Shown: one piece after another, positions 35,901 to 58,900 of the stretch
How positions within the stretch are numbered: the first letter of the stretch is position 1
How the letters are laid out: the number at the start of each line of letters is the position of its first letter
Source of the DNA: Bugula neritina
Taxonomy: Eukaryota > Bryozoa > Gymnolaemata > Cheilostomatida > Bugulidae
Assembly: GCA_964035545.1 (NCBI GenBank)
Contig: OZ037767.1
Span: forward strand, 13,573,301-13,637,300
Length of the DNA: 64,000 bases
Reading direction: 5' to 3'
Notes under the pieces: generated by a model
Told to the model about the DNA's origin: nothing
Database searches by the model: none
The model's input: only the letters and a program-made list of their open reading frames with translations
Translations under genes and position numbers: made by a program

Positions 35901-38900
35901 ATTTGCTAGAACAGATATACATGAGTAGTTCCTGCTCGGTCAGCACGCCCAGCTTGTTATATTAATCACTGTCGTCTGCTGCTGTAGGTCTATGAGGCTC
36001 TGAAAGCTGACTTCCTGTCGAGAAAAAATGAGTCTACAAATCTGCAATACAAATTCTTCTTCAGAGTCGTCTTCTCTACTCTCAAGGTAGTTGGATATAT
36101 AAACGGAAATACTAGTTTCAGGTACACTATTGGGCTGATGTACGTATCAATGTGTTTTTGTGTTTTACAGCCTCATCAAAGGAATTCCACAATTCGAAAT
36201 TCTCTCAACTCTTGGGTGACTGAAACTACAAAAGACTTGTGCGAAACTGTAGCCAATCTGAAGGTTCCCGCGTCGGAACTGTTTTCCAGCAGCTCCAGTC
36301 TAACCAATGAGCTTTTAGTTTGGCTCAGTTTGTCGCCTCATGAGGCTGGGGGGAAGATTTCAGATATAACTAAGTTCGCCGTTGATGATTTGAAACTGAT
36401 AGTCAGTCAAAAGGTATGCTCACTGTGAGTTGTCAGTCATTGACTCAGACTATCCATGAGTCAGACTATCCGTGACTCAGACTATCCATGACTCAGATGC
36501 AGGAATAACGCAACTAGTTTCGTTTTGTGAGATGCTTTCTTGCACAATGGTCCTCTGCTTTGTTAGTGGACTGTTGGAGTGAACATCTAGAAGCTGTTGT
36601 GTGTCATGCTGTCGGCCATCTTACGAACTTTCTATTAAGCAGGTCAATTTATCTTTTATAAGTTGGCAAATCCTAAGGAAATGTATAGTTTACTTAGTTT
36701 TTGTTATTGTCTATATTTTTGTAGAAAGAGTGGAATGGGAAGAAGGTGGAGTCTATTCTGACCTATTTAAAGAATATTCTTCAAATCAGCAGTCATCCTT
36801 CTGCTTCGACTCACTCCAATAAAAATGTCACACATAAATCCACCAGATGTCCTCCTTCAATGTTGTTTCCCTTGTGGAAGGTCGTGACCTCGCTGTCAGC
36901 TCTAGCGGATGACTCATCAATTCGCGGGCATCTGTCAGATTTAGTACACTGTTTAGTCGCGTCAGCTGATGAGACCACCTTGATGTCTTATCTGAATCAT
37001 CTACACTCTTTGGTTAGTGTTGATTAGACTACGTTCATCTCTACACTCTTTGGTTAGTGTTTTCTCGGCGTCTTTCTTCTCAAAGGTTATTAGTATTTTG
37101 TTTGAGCATTTAAATCAGAGATTTGCATTGGTTGCTTCTGGCATAACTAATGAATTTTATGTTAAGAATCATTTGATTGGTTAATTTAGGTAATAACTTC
37201 GGTCAATGGCAACATTTACTGTAATGAGGTACACACAAGTTAGCTGGATGTAGTGTTACAATTACTACTAGTGTTCAGGTTTGTGTTCTTGATTTGTTTC
37301 TAGGTTACTGACCGAGTCCTCACCTGTCCTGCTATTCACTCCTTCATACAGATGTGGGCGTGTCTACTAGGATGTGACACGCCCAGCAAGTCTGTCATTG
37401 AAACTCACTCCAGACAGGTGTGTGACATGCCCCGCCTACATTACATCACTTCCTCTCTACTTATTTTACTACTAATACTACTACCCCTGCTACTACTACT
37501 AGTACTACTACTACTTATACTACTAACGCTACTGCTGGTACTACTGCTAGTACTACTACTACTACTACTGCTGCTACTAGTACTACTGCTACTACTGCTA
37601 GTACCACTACTACTGCTGCTGCTGCTGCTGCTGCTACTAGTACTACTAATACTAATACTAATACTACAAATACTTATACTACTACTGCTACTAGCACTGC
37701 TACTACTATTTTAAGTATTGCATCTTTTTACAGTTAATGACGGAATGTCAAGGGTATATCTCTTGGCTCGCTGATGGACTAACAGACACCGTGCAGAAAG
37801 GTCTGCTTGTAGACCTTCTCTCCCTATTGGCTAGTATTTTAGCTAAAGGAAAGGTTTGTTCTACAGTTACTCTGTTCTACAGATACTCTGTTCTACTGAC
37901 ACTCTGTTCTACAGTTACTCTTTTTCTACAGATAATCTGTTCTACAGATACTCTGTTCTACAGATCTGTATATCTCATGCCTTTTGTACTTTACTAAAAT
38001 ATGTTAATGAACATATATTCCATGTTTAGAATTGTGGTCTGCCATAGTAGTATATTCTATGCTCTACATATAAAATGTTTTTTGTGCTTTATTCTTCATT
38101 ATGTACTCCATTACTCTTTACTTGACAATATACACTTTATACTATGTACTTTATATTCTGCATTCTACTCTCTGTACTCCATACTTTAGACTCTTCGCGC
38201 GTGTGTTTGTCATTTCCCTTATTTTCTAATCCTTGCCTTCTATACAAGTCTTATTTCACAATTATAGACGTACTGTGATGGCCAAGGCATATCTGCAGTA
38301 ATCTCGGGGTTACATCTCTGTCTACCCAGCAAACACGTTTACCACGTTGACGAACTCATACAACCTCTATCAGCCATTCAGAAGATATTGGCAGCCATGT
38401 TGTTGCATCATCAACTATCGGCCAATCATAATCTCGCCATCTTTGCTTCTGTTATTACAAATATCCTTTAATACACTTTTGAAATTTTTGTATTGTTTTA
38501 GAGAATAGCGTTGCAGTATATCTTACTTCTATACCTGATGCCGTTAGTTTAATCGTGTATTCTGGGTAATATAAATGTTCCTTTCGCTATCACTTAGTTT
38601 CCTAGACTAAGTATTTTCCTTGACCTTAGCCTCAGCACAGTTTGTTGAGATTATCATCATGTTCTCAGTGCAAGGTTTAGATGTTGATAAAAAGATTCAT
38701 CATGTGGAAAAGGAGTTAATTTGCTGCTGTCAGCAATTGCAAAAGTGAGTTGCACACGAGTAGATACAACTAGTTAGGGGGAGGTAACTTTAAAAATTAG
38801 TTAGTTAAACACACCAGTAGACACATGTTGTCTTTTAAGATGGGAAGTTGCTAAATTTTCATCATTACGCTTTTTTCCAGCCTTTGTTTGGAGTTGTCTC

Positions 38901-39766
38901 TATTTTCAGAGACAATTGCTAGTAAGTAAAACTAGAAAACTTGAAAAATTTTGACTTGCCAATGATAGTCTTACTAAAACTTTGCAAAATCAACTAATTT
39001 AGAAGCTCATTGTAGCATGGCAATTTCTATTTTCTACAAATTGTTCTAGAGTAAATTTGTAGTAACAAAAATTATGATATAGTTATTAATTCTAATTTTC
39101 CATCATTTTTTCCGCTTACCTTTGAGAAAAAGAAAACAATTCTCAATAGCTTTTACAAATTTGTTGTTGAGGCTGTTTATTGAGATTTCACATCTCTAGT
39201 TAACTAGTTGCAGCATAAATGGTTGTTGATGTTTGTAACTCAACATTTCTCATTGTTGCAAAGAAATGTTAGCTAGCTGCTGGTAAACTCACAAAATGTG
39301 CTTGTGTTGTTTTATTTCAGAGTCATTAGCCTCATGTCCGGCTATCCTCAAATATTTGGCAAAGTCTCGTCTTTTATTCTATCAGATGTGGTCCACAGTC
39401 TAAAGTCTGTCACGTTGCTGCCAAATGTCAAGGTTAGCTCGAAATTCATTTCCTGTTGATTTCAACCAATTAGCAGAAAATTAACGTGTACCTAAGCAGA
39501 TCTCTCCGTGAAATTGTAGGTTGAAGGATTCCAATAGTGTTTCTATTATTTTACATTCATGGTTCTCATTTTGGAGTTGTTTACTCGACTGATATGCTTG
39601 TTTCTTGTAGAAGTACCTTTACTCTGCACTCAATGGACTATTCGACTTACTGGACGAGTTTTCCTCCATCATGTTGAAGACAAACCTGAAGGAAGCTGAG
39701 AGGGAGATTTTCAAGGCGATATACAGTCAATGGGAAAAGTACCACAAGTATACAGGGAAAGTGTGA
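25575..39766 (+). CDS. URB2: URB2/NPA2 ribosome biogenesis protein
   Basis: About 29 exons: 25575-25741, 26224-26360, 26880 (or 26893)-27212, 27856-27992, 28263-28494, 28914-28978, 29366-29499, 29774-29876, 30480-30594, 31700-31833, 32259-32451, 32754-32819, 33125-33319, 33406-33555, 33698-33855, 34071-34196, about 34563-34808, 34978-35209, 35535-35678, 35782-35877, 35988-36086, 36171-36413, 36725-37012, 37304-37417, 37734-37853, 38268-38450, 38641-38744, 39321-39432 and 39611-39766. Nearly all junctions agree in phase. About 1,520 aa, close to human URB2. The N-terminus has the family pattern IPRREQVLIDW; TYHKMRQLPKLIGIM falls mid-protein; the Urb2 C-terminal domain is clear (VHSLKSVTLLPNVKKYLYSA, EREIFKAIYSQWEKYHKY). 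In yeast Urb2/Npa2 acts in the nucleolus in early 60S assembly. Residues KRKSADDSTPAAKR could be a nuclear signal. Unresolved junctions: exon 2 to 3 and 34196 to about 34563. Confidence 0.93.
27998..28241. repeat. 12-bp minisatellite (ACAGTATATCGT)
   Basis: About 20 copies of a 12-bp unit in the URB2 intron 27993-28262, starting about six bases after the donor and ending about 20 bases before the acceptor. Because 12 is a multiple of three, both strands stay open (repeated SISY on plus, MIYY/TIYC on minus). I treat both reading frames as artefacts. Confidence 0.93.
29855..30135 (+). repeat. 40-bp minisatellite made of copied 5' splice sites
   Basis: Seven copies of a unit of about 40 bp (CACTGAGTACACTAGTCCACA then GTACGTATAC plus a CT run). 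The first copy is the real 3' end of URB2 exon 29774-29876 with its donor. The copied GT donors fall at about 29877, 29917, 29957, 29995, 30043, 30083 and 30123. Each copy includes about 20 exon bases and about 16 intron bases. Confidence 0.93.
30771..31525. mobile_element. 755-bp terminal-inverted-repeat element with 9-bp target duplication
   Basis: Left end CGGCTTTCCATGTACCGATC and right end GATCGGTACATGGAAAGCCC are inverted repeats that continue to about 34 bp. Both sides carry GTGATACAC (30762-30770 and 31526-31534), a 9-bp (or 8-bp) target duplication. Further AGATCGATC motifs in both orientations cluster inside each end. The interior is AT-rich with no frame that I can support, so it is non-autonomous. 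It sits in the URB2 intron 30595-31699. An 8-bp duplication would suit hAT; the ends do not start CAG, so the superfamily is open. Confidence 0.88.
32830..32992. repeat. AGT/ACT trinucleotide microsatellite
   Basis: A long run of AGT triplets with a few AGC and ACT changes in the URB2 intron that follows exon 32754-32819. The minus strand reads as polyThr, which I regard as an artefact. Confidence 0.95.
34233..34330 (+). mobile_element. tRNA-derived SINE, family B, copy 1
   Basis: Begins AGTTTACCCAGCAGCCCGTG, contains GTGTGGTGTAATTGGTTAGA (A box), CTTGCTTGCAAGCC, GGTTCGAATC (B box) and ends GTGGGGGCAATTATTTTACA. The anticodon region can form a 14-base palindrome but not a normal 7-base loop, and the acceptor stem has a mismatch, so a working tRNA is unlikely. 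The same head and tail occur at 63602-63696. It lies only about 40 bp after the donor of URB2 exon 34071-34196. Confidence 0.75.
36440..36500. repeat. 16-bp tandem repeat (ACTCAGACTATCCATG)
   Basis: About 3.5 copies of a 16-bp unit in the URB2 intron after exon 36171-36413, with single-base differences between copies. Confidence 0.8.
36996..37062 (+). repeat. Direct duplication spanning a URB2 5' splice site
   Basis: CATCTACACTCTTTG plus GTTAGTGTT, which is the 3' end of exon 36725-37012 with its donor, is repeated about 40 bp downstream at 37036-37061 as CATCTCTACACTCTTTG plus GTTAGTGTT. The second copy therefore has an equally good donor in the intron. Confidence 0.88.
37455..37712. repeat. 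CTA/CTG trinucleotide microsatellite
   Basis: An imperfect (CTA)n tract with CTG and GTA interruptions fills the URB2 intron between exons 37304-37417 and 37734-37853. Its polyLeu reading frame is an artefact. Its complement (TAG)n resembles the AGT tract at 32830. Confidence 0.92.
37856..37970. repeat. 16-bp tandem repeat (TCTGTTCTACAGATAC)
   Basis: About six to seven imperfect copies follow the donor of URB2 exon 37734-37853. The TTCTACAG in each copy resembles a 3' splice site (pyrimidines plus CAG), so the array is a run of potential decoy acceptors. Confidence 0.82.
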
Positions 39767-40950
39767 TCTACAGTTACCGCCACTTTTTAAGACTTGTGCT
39801 GCGGAGAAACTGTAATCTGCAATGATTACAGTGTGATGCAGGGAAAGTGCAATCTGCAGTATTTACAGTCTACTTTCCATCTGACAGTGGGAGCTTGTGA
39901 GGCCAACAAACATTGATGAGCCACATTGGCATTTTGAAAGAATATCATTTAACAGACAAAAATATTACATACATTTATGTTCCGACTTTTTTGTAACCTA
40001 AATTGTTTAACCTATAAACTAATTGATAAAGAATCGATAGATGAATAATCACAAAGCCTTCACTACTCATAAGTACATTAAATAAGAATAATAATGAGCT
40101 ACCAGAGTACATAGAGATACATCAGATATGCTTATCAACTTCTTGAATTGCTATTCTGTGACAATGTAATAATTCTGTGATGTAATAATTCTACATCAGC
40201 ACCTTTATTATTTAAAACAACAGAAATGGGAATAACTAGTAGCACAGTTGTTCTGTCTAAAAGTTGAAGGTGCAAATACCTGTGTAGTATATAAAGAAAA
40301 TAGAACGTTAATCACCTTTAAAAAGTGTGTACTGAGAGGGGGTCTAGGGTGAAGGTCACATTGATACTTCACCCTCATAATCAAGTTGTATAATAGTTAC
40401 ATACAGTAAAGAAATTTACAAAGAGTAGATATAGACTTGTCTACAGACCAATAAAAATTATTACAATATCATATAATAAAGTAAATACAAATAAAGCCCA
40501 AGTGCTAAGTAAACTGTACTAACAAATCTCTCATTAGTTGCCCAAAAAAATACCACAAATACAAAATTAGATTATGTAGTAAAGACTAAATGCATGGGTA
40601 GCAAAATAACTGATATTTACACAAAGAGAAATTAGTAAAAATAACGTTTTGGGATAGAAAGGCCGACATCTAGATAAATTAAAATCACGATTCAGCAGAT
40701 ATTTGGTGCTTTTGGATAAAACATAATGCGTTGCAAAAACAACTCCAAACAAAGGCAATGAAAAATAAAAATCAAGTGAAAGTGGGTTGGAGTTGCCCCA
40801 CTGACCTGTGCAAGTCGACACTAGAACACCAACTAATATCTAGTCAGGTGATAGATATGAAAAAGTGAGAAAAACTCTATTAAGTAATCATATAAAAAAC
40901 TAGTATGGAAATAGGATCAGGTGGCCCAGGCTAGAGATATGATAGGCTGT
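39767..40950. other. Intergenic, convergent 3' ends of URB2 and PRKD
   Basis: Only 1.2 kb separates the two stop codons. Candidate poly(A) signals are AATAAA at 40450-40455 and 40490-40495 for URB2, and AATAAA on the minus strand at 40204-40209 for PRKD. If these are used the two 3' UTRs overlap tail to tail. No other exon is supported. The signals are motif matches only. Confidence 0.45.
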
Positions 40951-53932
<12,982 letters not shown>

Positions 53933-53993
53933 TCTAGAGCAGGTGCTAGAAGGTGGCTACAGTGTCACATATGCAAGAGAGCTGAGTGTAGTC
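53933..53993 (-). other. Probable PRKD 5'-UTR exon segment
   Basis: On the minus strand TTGTAG at about 53999-53994 could be an acceptor (TTGTAG then GACTACACTCAGC), giving a 61-nt non-coding segment before the start codon at 53932. If so, the first non-coding exon and promoter are further right. Motif-level evidence only. Confidence 0.35.
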
Positions 53994-55799
53994 CTACAAG
54001 AGAGAATGAAACAATAAAATGTAATCTACTTGGCTATAGTATGTACTACTACTGCTACTACTACTACTAGCAGTGCAGCCTATATAGGATGGGGGGAGAT
54101 AAGACTAAGATAGATACAGGAAAGCTAATATTAGATATTTGAGGTAATTATACAAGTTATTAGACAAGCTGGCATTTACAGCAACCTGTCTAATAGACTA
54201 CATTGCAGTTCTGCTTTTCAGTGAATAGCCAGGATATTTTCAACCATAAAACGGCACTAAAATGTTCCTAAAAACTAGCAAAGAGTGCCATTGCTGAGAT
54301 TATGATAATTTTAGCACTCAACTTAAATAATGCTGGTGCCCCTACGACATCTAGTGAAGGCAAAATATAGTTGCTGTTAGTTCTGGATAAATCAACCAAA
54401 CAACAGTTGGAATGTAGCTATTAACATTTTACTAGCTACCTTCTAGCTATATGCTGAACTGTGTAGTAACTATTTACTATATAAAGACTTGGACATGTAG
54501 TATAAGTTGTGTGCCCTTGCAAACAGAAACCTTAAAACTATATAACATTGAGTGAGAATAAAGTGAGAAACTGGAGGTGGAGATTTCAACAGAGAAAAAG
54601 CAGAAAGGGGGAGTTGTCTTTCCAAAATGGGCATTATGTCAATATCTCAAATATTTATAAACTTTGAGAACTTTTTCAAGTTAAATCATCATAAAAACTC
54701 GACCTGCAAAGAACTAGGCTACATTTAGAGTGTAGAAGAATGCTAGAGAACTATAGAGCTATATTATATAATATTAGGTAGTAGCAACTATCAGGGGTGA
54801 TAACTTCAATAGCGCAGAAATTTTCCTACTGCCAAAAACTGAAAGCAAATGAACCAAAGTCAGCCAAGTGCAAATCTGTTAAACAAATTAAAAACATTTC
54901 AAAATAAGACATTTTCCTGTAATAGACAGCTAACTCAATTTGTCTTTAACAGACCTCTAACAGAGTGGAACAAAAGTGGAGCGATGGGGAAAATTTGCCT
55001 TCAGCCTAGAAACCAGCTTGTCCATATCCATATCAACAATCAATGAGTATAACTGGACATGTGAATAAAACATGTCATCAAAACTATGCCGTCATTACTG
55101 CACATAAAGTAACACAAAATTACCTTGCTGGAGGTAGTTAATGGAGAGATTAGTTTAGCCACTAATAATCCGCAATACACAGTAGAGATTAGCCTACCAA
55201 AACAGCCTCGCATTTCCTCATAAACACAAACTAAAAGACAACCTAAAGTGAGGGAGAGAATAAGACAAAGTTTCTAGAGAATTCTACTCTATAAGGAAGT
55301 TTCTGTTACATAATATTAACTGTAGTAAGGACTATAGTTACGGAAAGCTACAATAGAAACTAGACTTTTTATATCCACAGTTGACAACTTTGGAGGGGGG
55401 ATTGGTTAGCACTCTCAATTGTCAACAATATAGGCTCAGTAATAGCAACTGGGCATGAATACTGATCATATAATAAAGAACAAGATACGAATTACATGCA
55501 CTGATCAATGGAACAATGATACAATTGAAATGGAAATGAATAAACTGTGCAACCAGCCTGATAATATTACATGTAATAACCCTGGAATAAAAAGTTACAC
55601 ACAAACATACTTAGCTGATAATAGCAGTACAAGAATATTATAGTAGGGCGAAACTTAGAAGTGGTGATAAAGTGAACTGAGAATACATAATGAGAGAGGC
55701 ATCAGTGTGAGGTGTCTAACTCATTCCTATCTCACTTGGGTGCTGAGAAATTAAAATAGCTTAAGTTCTTATAGTTGAAAGTATTATGAAAACAAACAT

Positions 55800-55872
55800 C
55801 TCTTTGCTACATTTCTTATCTAGAACACAGGCTTTTCTTCACTACTGCGCCTACATCTTTTCTCTGAGAGCT
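55800..55872 (-). repeat. Dispersed repeat C, copy 3
   Basis: On the minus strand it reads GATGTAGGCGCAGTAGTGAA then GAAAAGCCTGTGTTCTAGAT and AAGAAATGTAGCA, a close match to 47590-47680. It lacks a tRNA-like head. Confidence 0.65.
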
Positions 55873-56329
55873 AAACTTGTACCTGCTCTACTGTGGCCAA
55901 CGCTATGATATCTACTCAACTCAACACCTTGTCTATTGGCAGCACTCTGCAAGATAGAATTGGGGCTCCACAAGTGATGATATGAGTCACCCCCCCCCCC
56001 TTCCCCAGGAAGAGTGGGTGGATATTACAAATCTGCTACACACCACTGCTGGGTGCCACATGTTAATACACAACACACTATTATCATTGTATCCCGAATG
56101 TAGATAGTACACACAGGGAAAGTAAATCCAATAGAAGAAATAAAGCTTAACTCTGCCGAAAACTAAGGCAGGATATTAACCAGACAAAAGTAACAGTCAG
56201 TTAAAAGATGATCCATCTTTTTTCAACACTGGCTGTGTTTTAGAATTCCCAGATCAAATAAAAATGTCAATATTACTTGTCAACTTGATGTATATTCCTA
56301 TCCTCAAACCCTGGGAGAAATAGCACTCA

Positions 56330-57075
56330 CTATAAGTATATATACTATAATTATACTGAATATATCAGTAACACTATTTACTATATACTGAATATACCAG
56401 TAACACTATTTACTTTATACTGAATATACTAGTAACACTATTTACTATATACTGAATATACTAGTAACACTACTTACTATAATATACTATATACTGAATA
56501 TATCAGTAACACTATTTACTATATACTGAATATACCAGTAACACTATTTACTTTATACTGAATATACTAGTAACACTACTTACTATAATATACTATATAC
56601 TGAATATACCAGTAACACTATTTACTATATACTGCATATATCAGTAACACTACTCACTATATACTGAATATACCAGTAGCATTACTCACTATATACTGAC
56701 TATATCAGTAACACTATTTACTATATACTGAATATATCAGTAACACTATTTACTATATACTGCATATATCAGTAACACTACTTACTATATACTGAATATA
56801 CTAGTAACACTACTTACTATATACTGAATATACCAGTAACACTATTTACTATATACTGAATATACCAGTAACACTATTTACTATATACTATATACTGAAT
56901 ATATCAGTAACACTATTAACTATATACTGAATATACCAGTAACACTACTTACTATATACTGAATATATCAGTGATACTACTTACTATATACTATATACTG
57001 TATATATCAGTAACACTACTTACTATATACTATATACTGTATATATCAGTTATACTATTCACTATATTATACTGT
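56330..57075. repeat. 32-bp minisatellite (TATACTGAATATATCAGTAA)
   Basis: About 20 copies of a unit of mostly 32 bp (TACTATATACTGAATATA plus TCAGTAACACTATT), some with an extra TATACTA insertion. It lies upstream of the PRKD coding start. Its unit aligns with the reverse complement of the 32-bp unit of the TAF6L-intron array (ATATATCAGT plus 14 of 18 further bases after a 1-base shift), and with the 23-bp PRKD array. Confidence 0.93.
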
Positions 57076-58842
57076 ATACTGAAGACTAGAACTAGTCCAC
57101 ACAACTGGCCAACTAGTAGTAGACAAGCTCAGTCATGCAGAGTGCAGTGAGCTGTGACTGAAATGAAGCTGCAACACAACCTGGCACTGGCTTGCCATGG
57201 GAGTAACCAGATTGTATGGTAAACCACACATGAGATAGTCAAGTCATTACCGGCGGTACATTGACCAACCAACAGCTTCATTCCATCCTGTTGACCAATC
57301 AACAGTCTGATTTCTTATTGCAGTATTATAAATAAATGTAAAATTTTGAGTGAAATGCACTCAATTAATTTTACAAATTATATAATTATCATTTAATAAA
57401 ATTTCTCAATTAATGAAAACAATAGATAATAGATGATAGACTATAAATAATTTACACCATATTACTAAAAGGCATAACTAATTTTATCAGCTAAGAAGCT
57501 GTGAAGTATTTCATTACATTATTGTGCAAACCAAATAAATATAGTATTTACAGGTATGTCACCTGAGTATTATGAAGTAGAAGCATCACCACAATTTACT
57601 ATACTCTATCAATACAACATAATTACAATACATTAAAACATTGATTATATAACATCTCTAAATCATATAAATTAACTTACATTATATTACAAATCAAGTA
57701 GTTTTATAGCGGAGAGAAAATATTTATATAAGTGAACTAACAATTAGAGAAGAAGAGACCTAAGTTTAAAGTACTGACGTATACAAAGCTAGTAAGTCCG
57801 AAGGCATACCTTGTACAAATGTCAACCTCTCAATGTTACGCATAAAACTCGATATATCAACTCTCAAGAGCCCAGAATAACGCTAAACATACTACTACAA
57901 CATTACCCTGAATTGCCCAGCATTGTGAGTCTACTGAAGACGTACATAGGCATACAATTATACTAACAAACAAACAGACTACTATGCTACAGCCCTGTGG
58001 GAGGGAATCATAGTTTGTGTGTATACAGTGTGCGGCAAATCACTCGTGAATCACCACTATCACGGCCAAAGGATTAAACGTAGAGCTTAAGGCAGTGTTG
58101 AAACAAGTGTTAACATAGCTTCTGATAGGATGGGGCACTTTAGTTGCAACTAATAACTGTCTAATCATTGATGAGACATGCAAAAAAGATACTAGGAAGT
58201 AACAGTGTTTTAGGGAGCTGGTGCACTTGAATATCACATGATTTATTTACTTATTTGAAATAAATACAGTCTAGTATGAGTCATGTAACGAACACCTTTA
58301 CCTGAAACAATATAATTTTGATAAATTGAAACATATTAGACTAATTCTAGCAGAGTAGACAAAGTGCAATCCCAATACGTCTGCTGATTTTACTAATTCG
58401 AAACATTAAATTTGATTGCAGACACTGTTAGGGTGCACTGAAGGATACTGTATCAATCATTAGACTTACAAAAGATTCTTTAATTTCGAAGGAAGCACAG
58501 CAGGTTGAACTGCTCTGATAATTTATTCACCAAACACCCTACTAGATTAATCACTTAGTGCTAGACTAAGTGAATTCTAGGCAGCTCAGTAAGGAGGGGG
58601 GGGACATTTCAACCCAAACAACTGGGACCGTTAAAAGACAAATGAGCACTCAAATGAAATATCACAAGTTCCTAATGTAAATCAGAATGAGAACGCACAT
58701 GATAGGGCAGTAATACCCAGTACCCTCGAAACATGATGAAAATCAATAACCAAAAGTGAGAAAAGCTGACAGCATAAGATAAAAAGTTCAGATGCCAATC
58801 AATTACCAACACTTCAACACAAATTTCTATTGTAATAAATAG

Positions 58843-58900
58843 TCCAGAACCTGGGGGGGGCAGCAATGTTTCAGAACCTGGGGGGGCATCAATGTTCCAG
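58843..58900. repeat. Two-copy direct repeat with G8/G7 runs
   Basis: CAGAACCTGGGGGGG plus CAGCAATGTTT (58845-58872) is followed by CAGAACCTGGGGGGC plus ATCAATGTTC. It is a recent local duplication of about 28 bp. Confidence 0.8.

Noticed and set aside
37352-37714. A Leu-rich membrane-like peptide of 120 residues
   Set aside because: It is URB2 exon 37304-37417 read on through its donor into a CTA microsatellite.
54849-55046. Short plus-strand frame in the region upstream of PRKD
   Set aside because: No recognisable domain, AT-rich codon content like surrounding non-coding DNA, and no supporting splice or start context.
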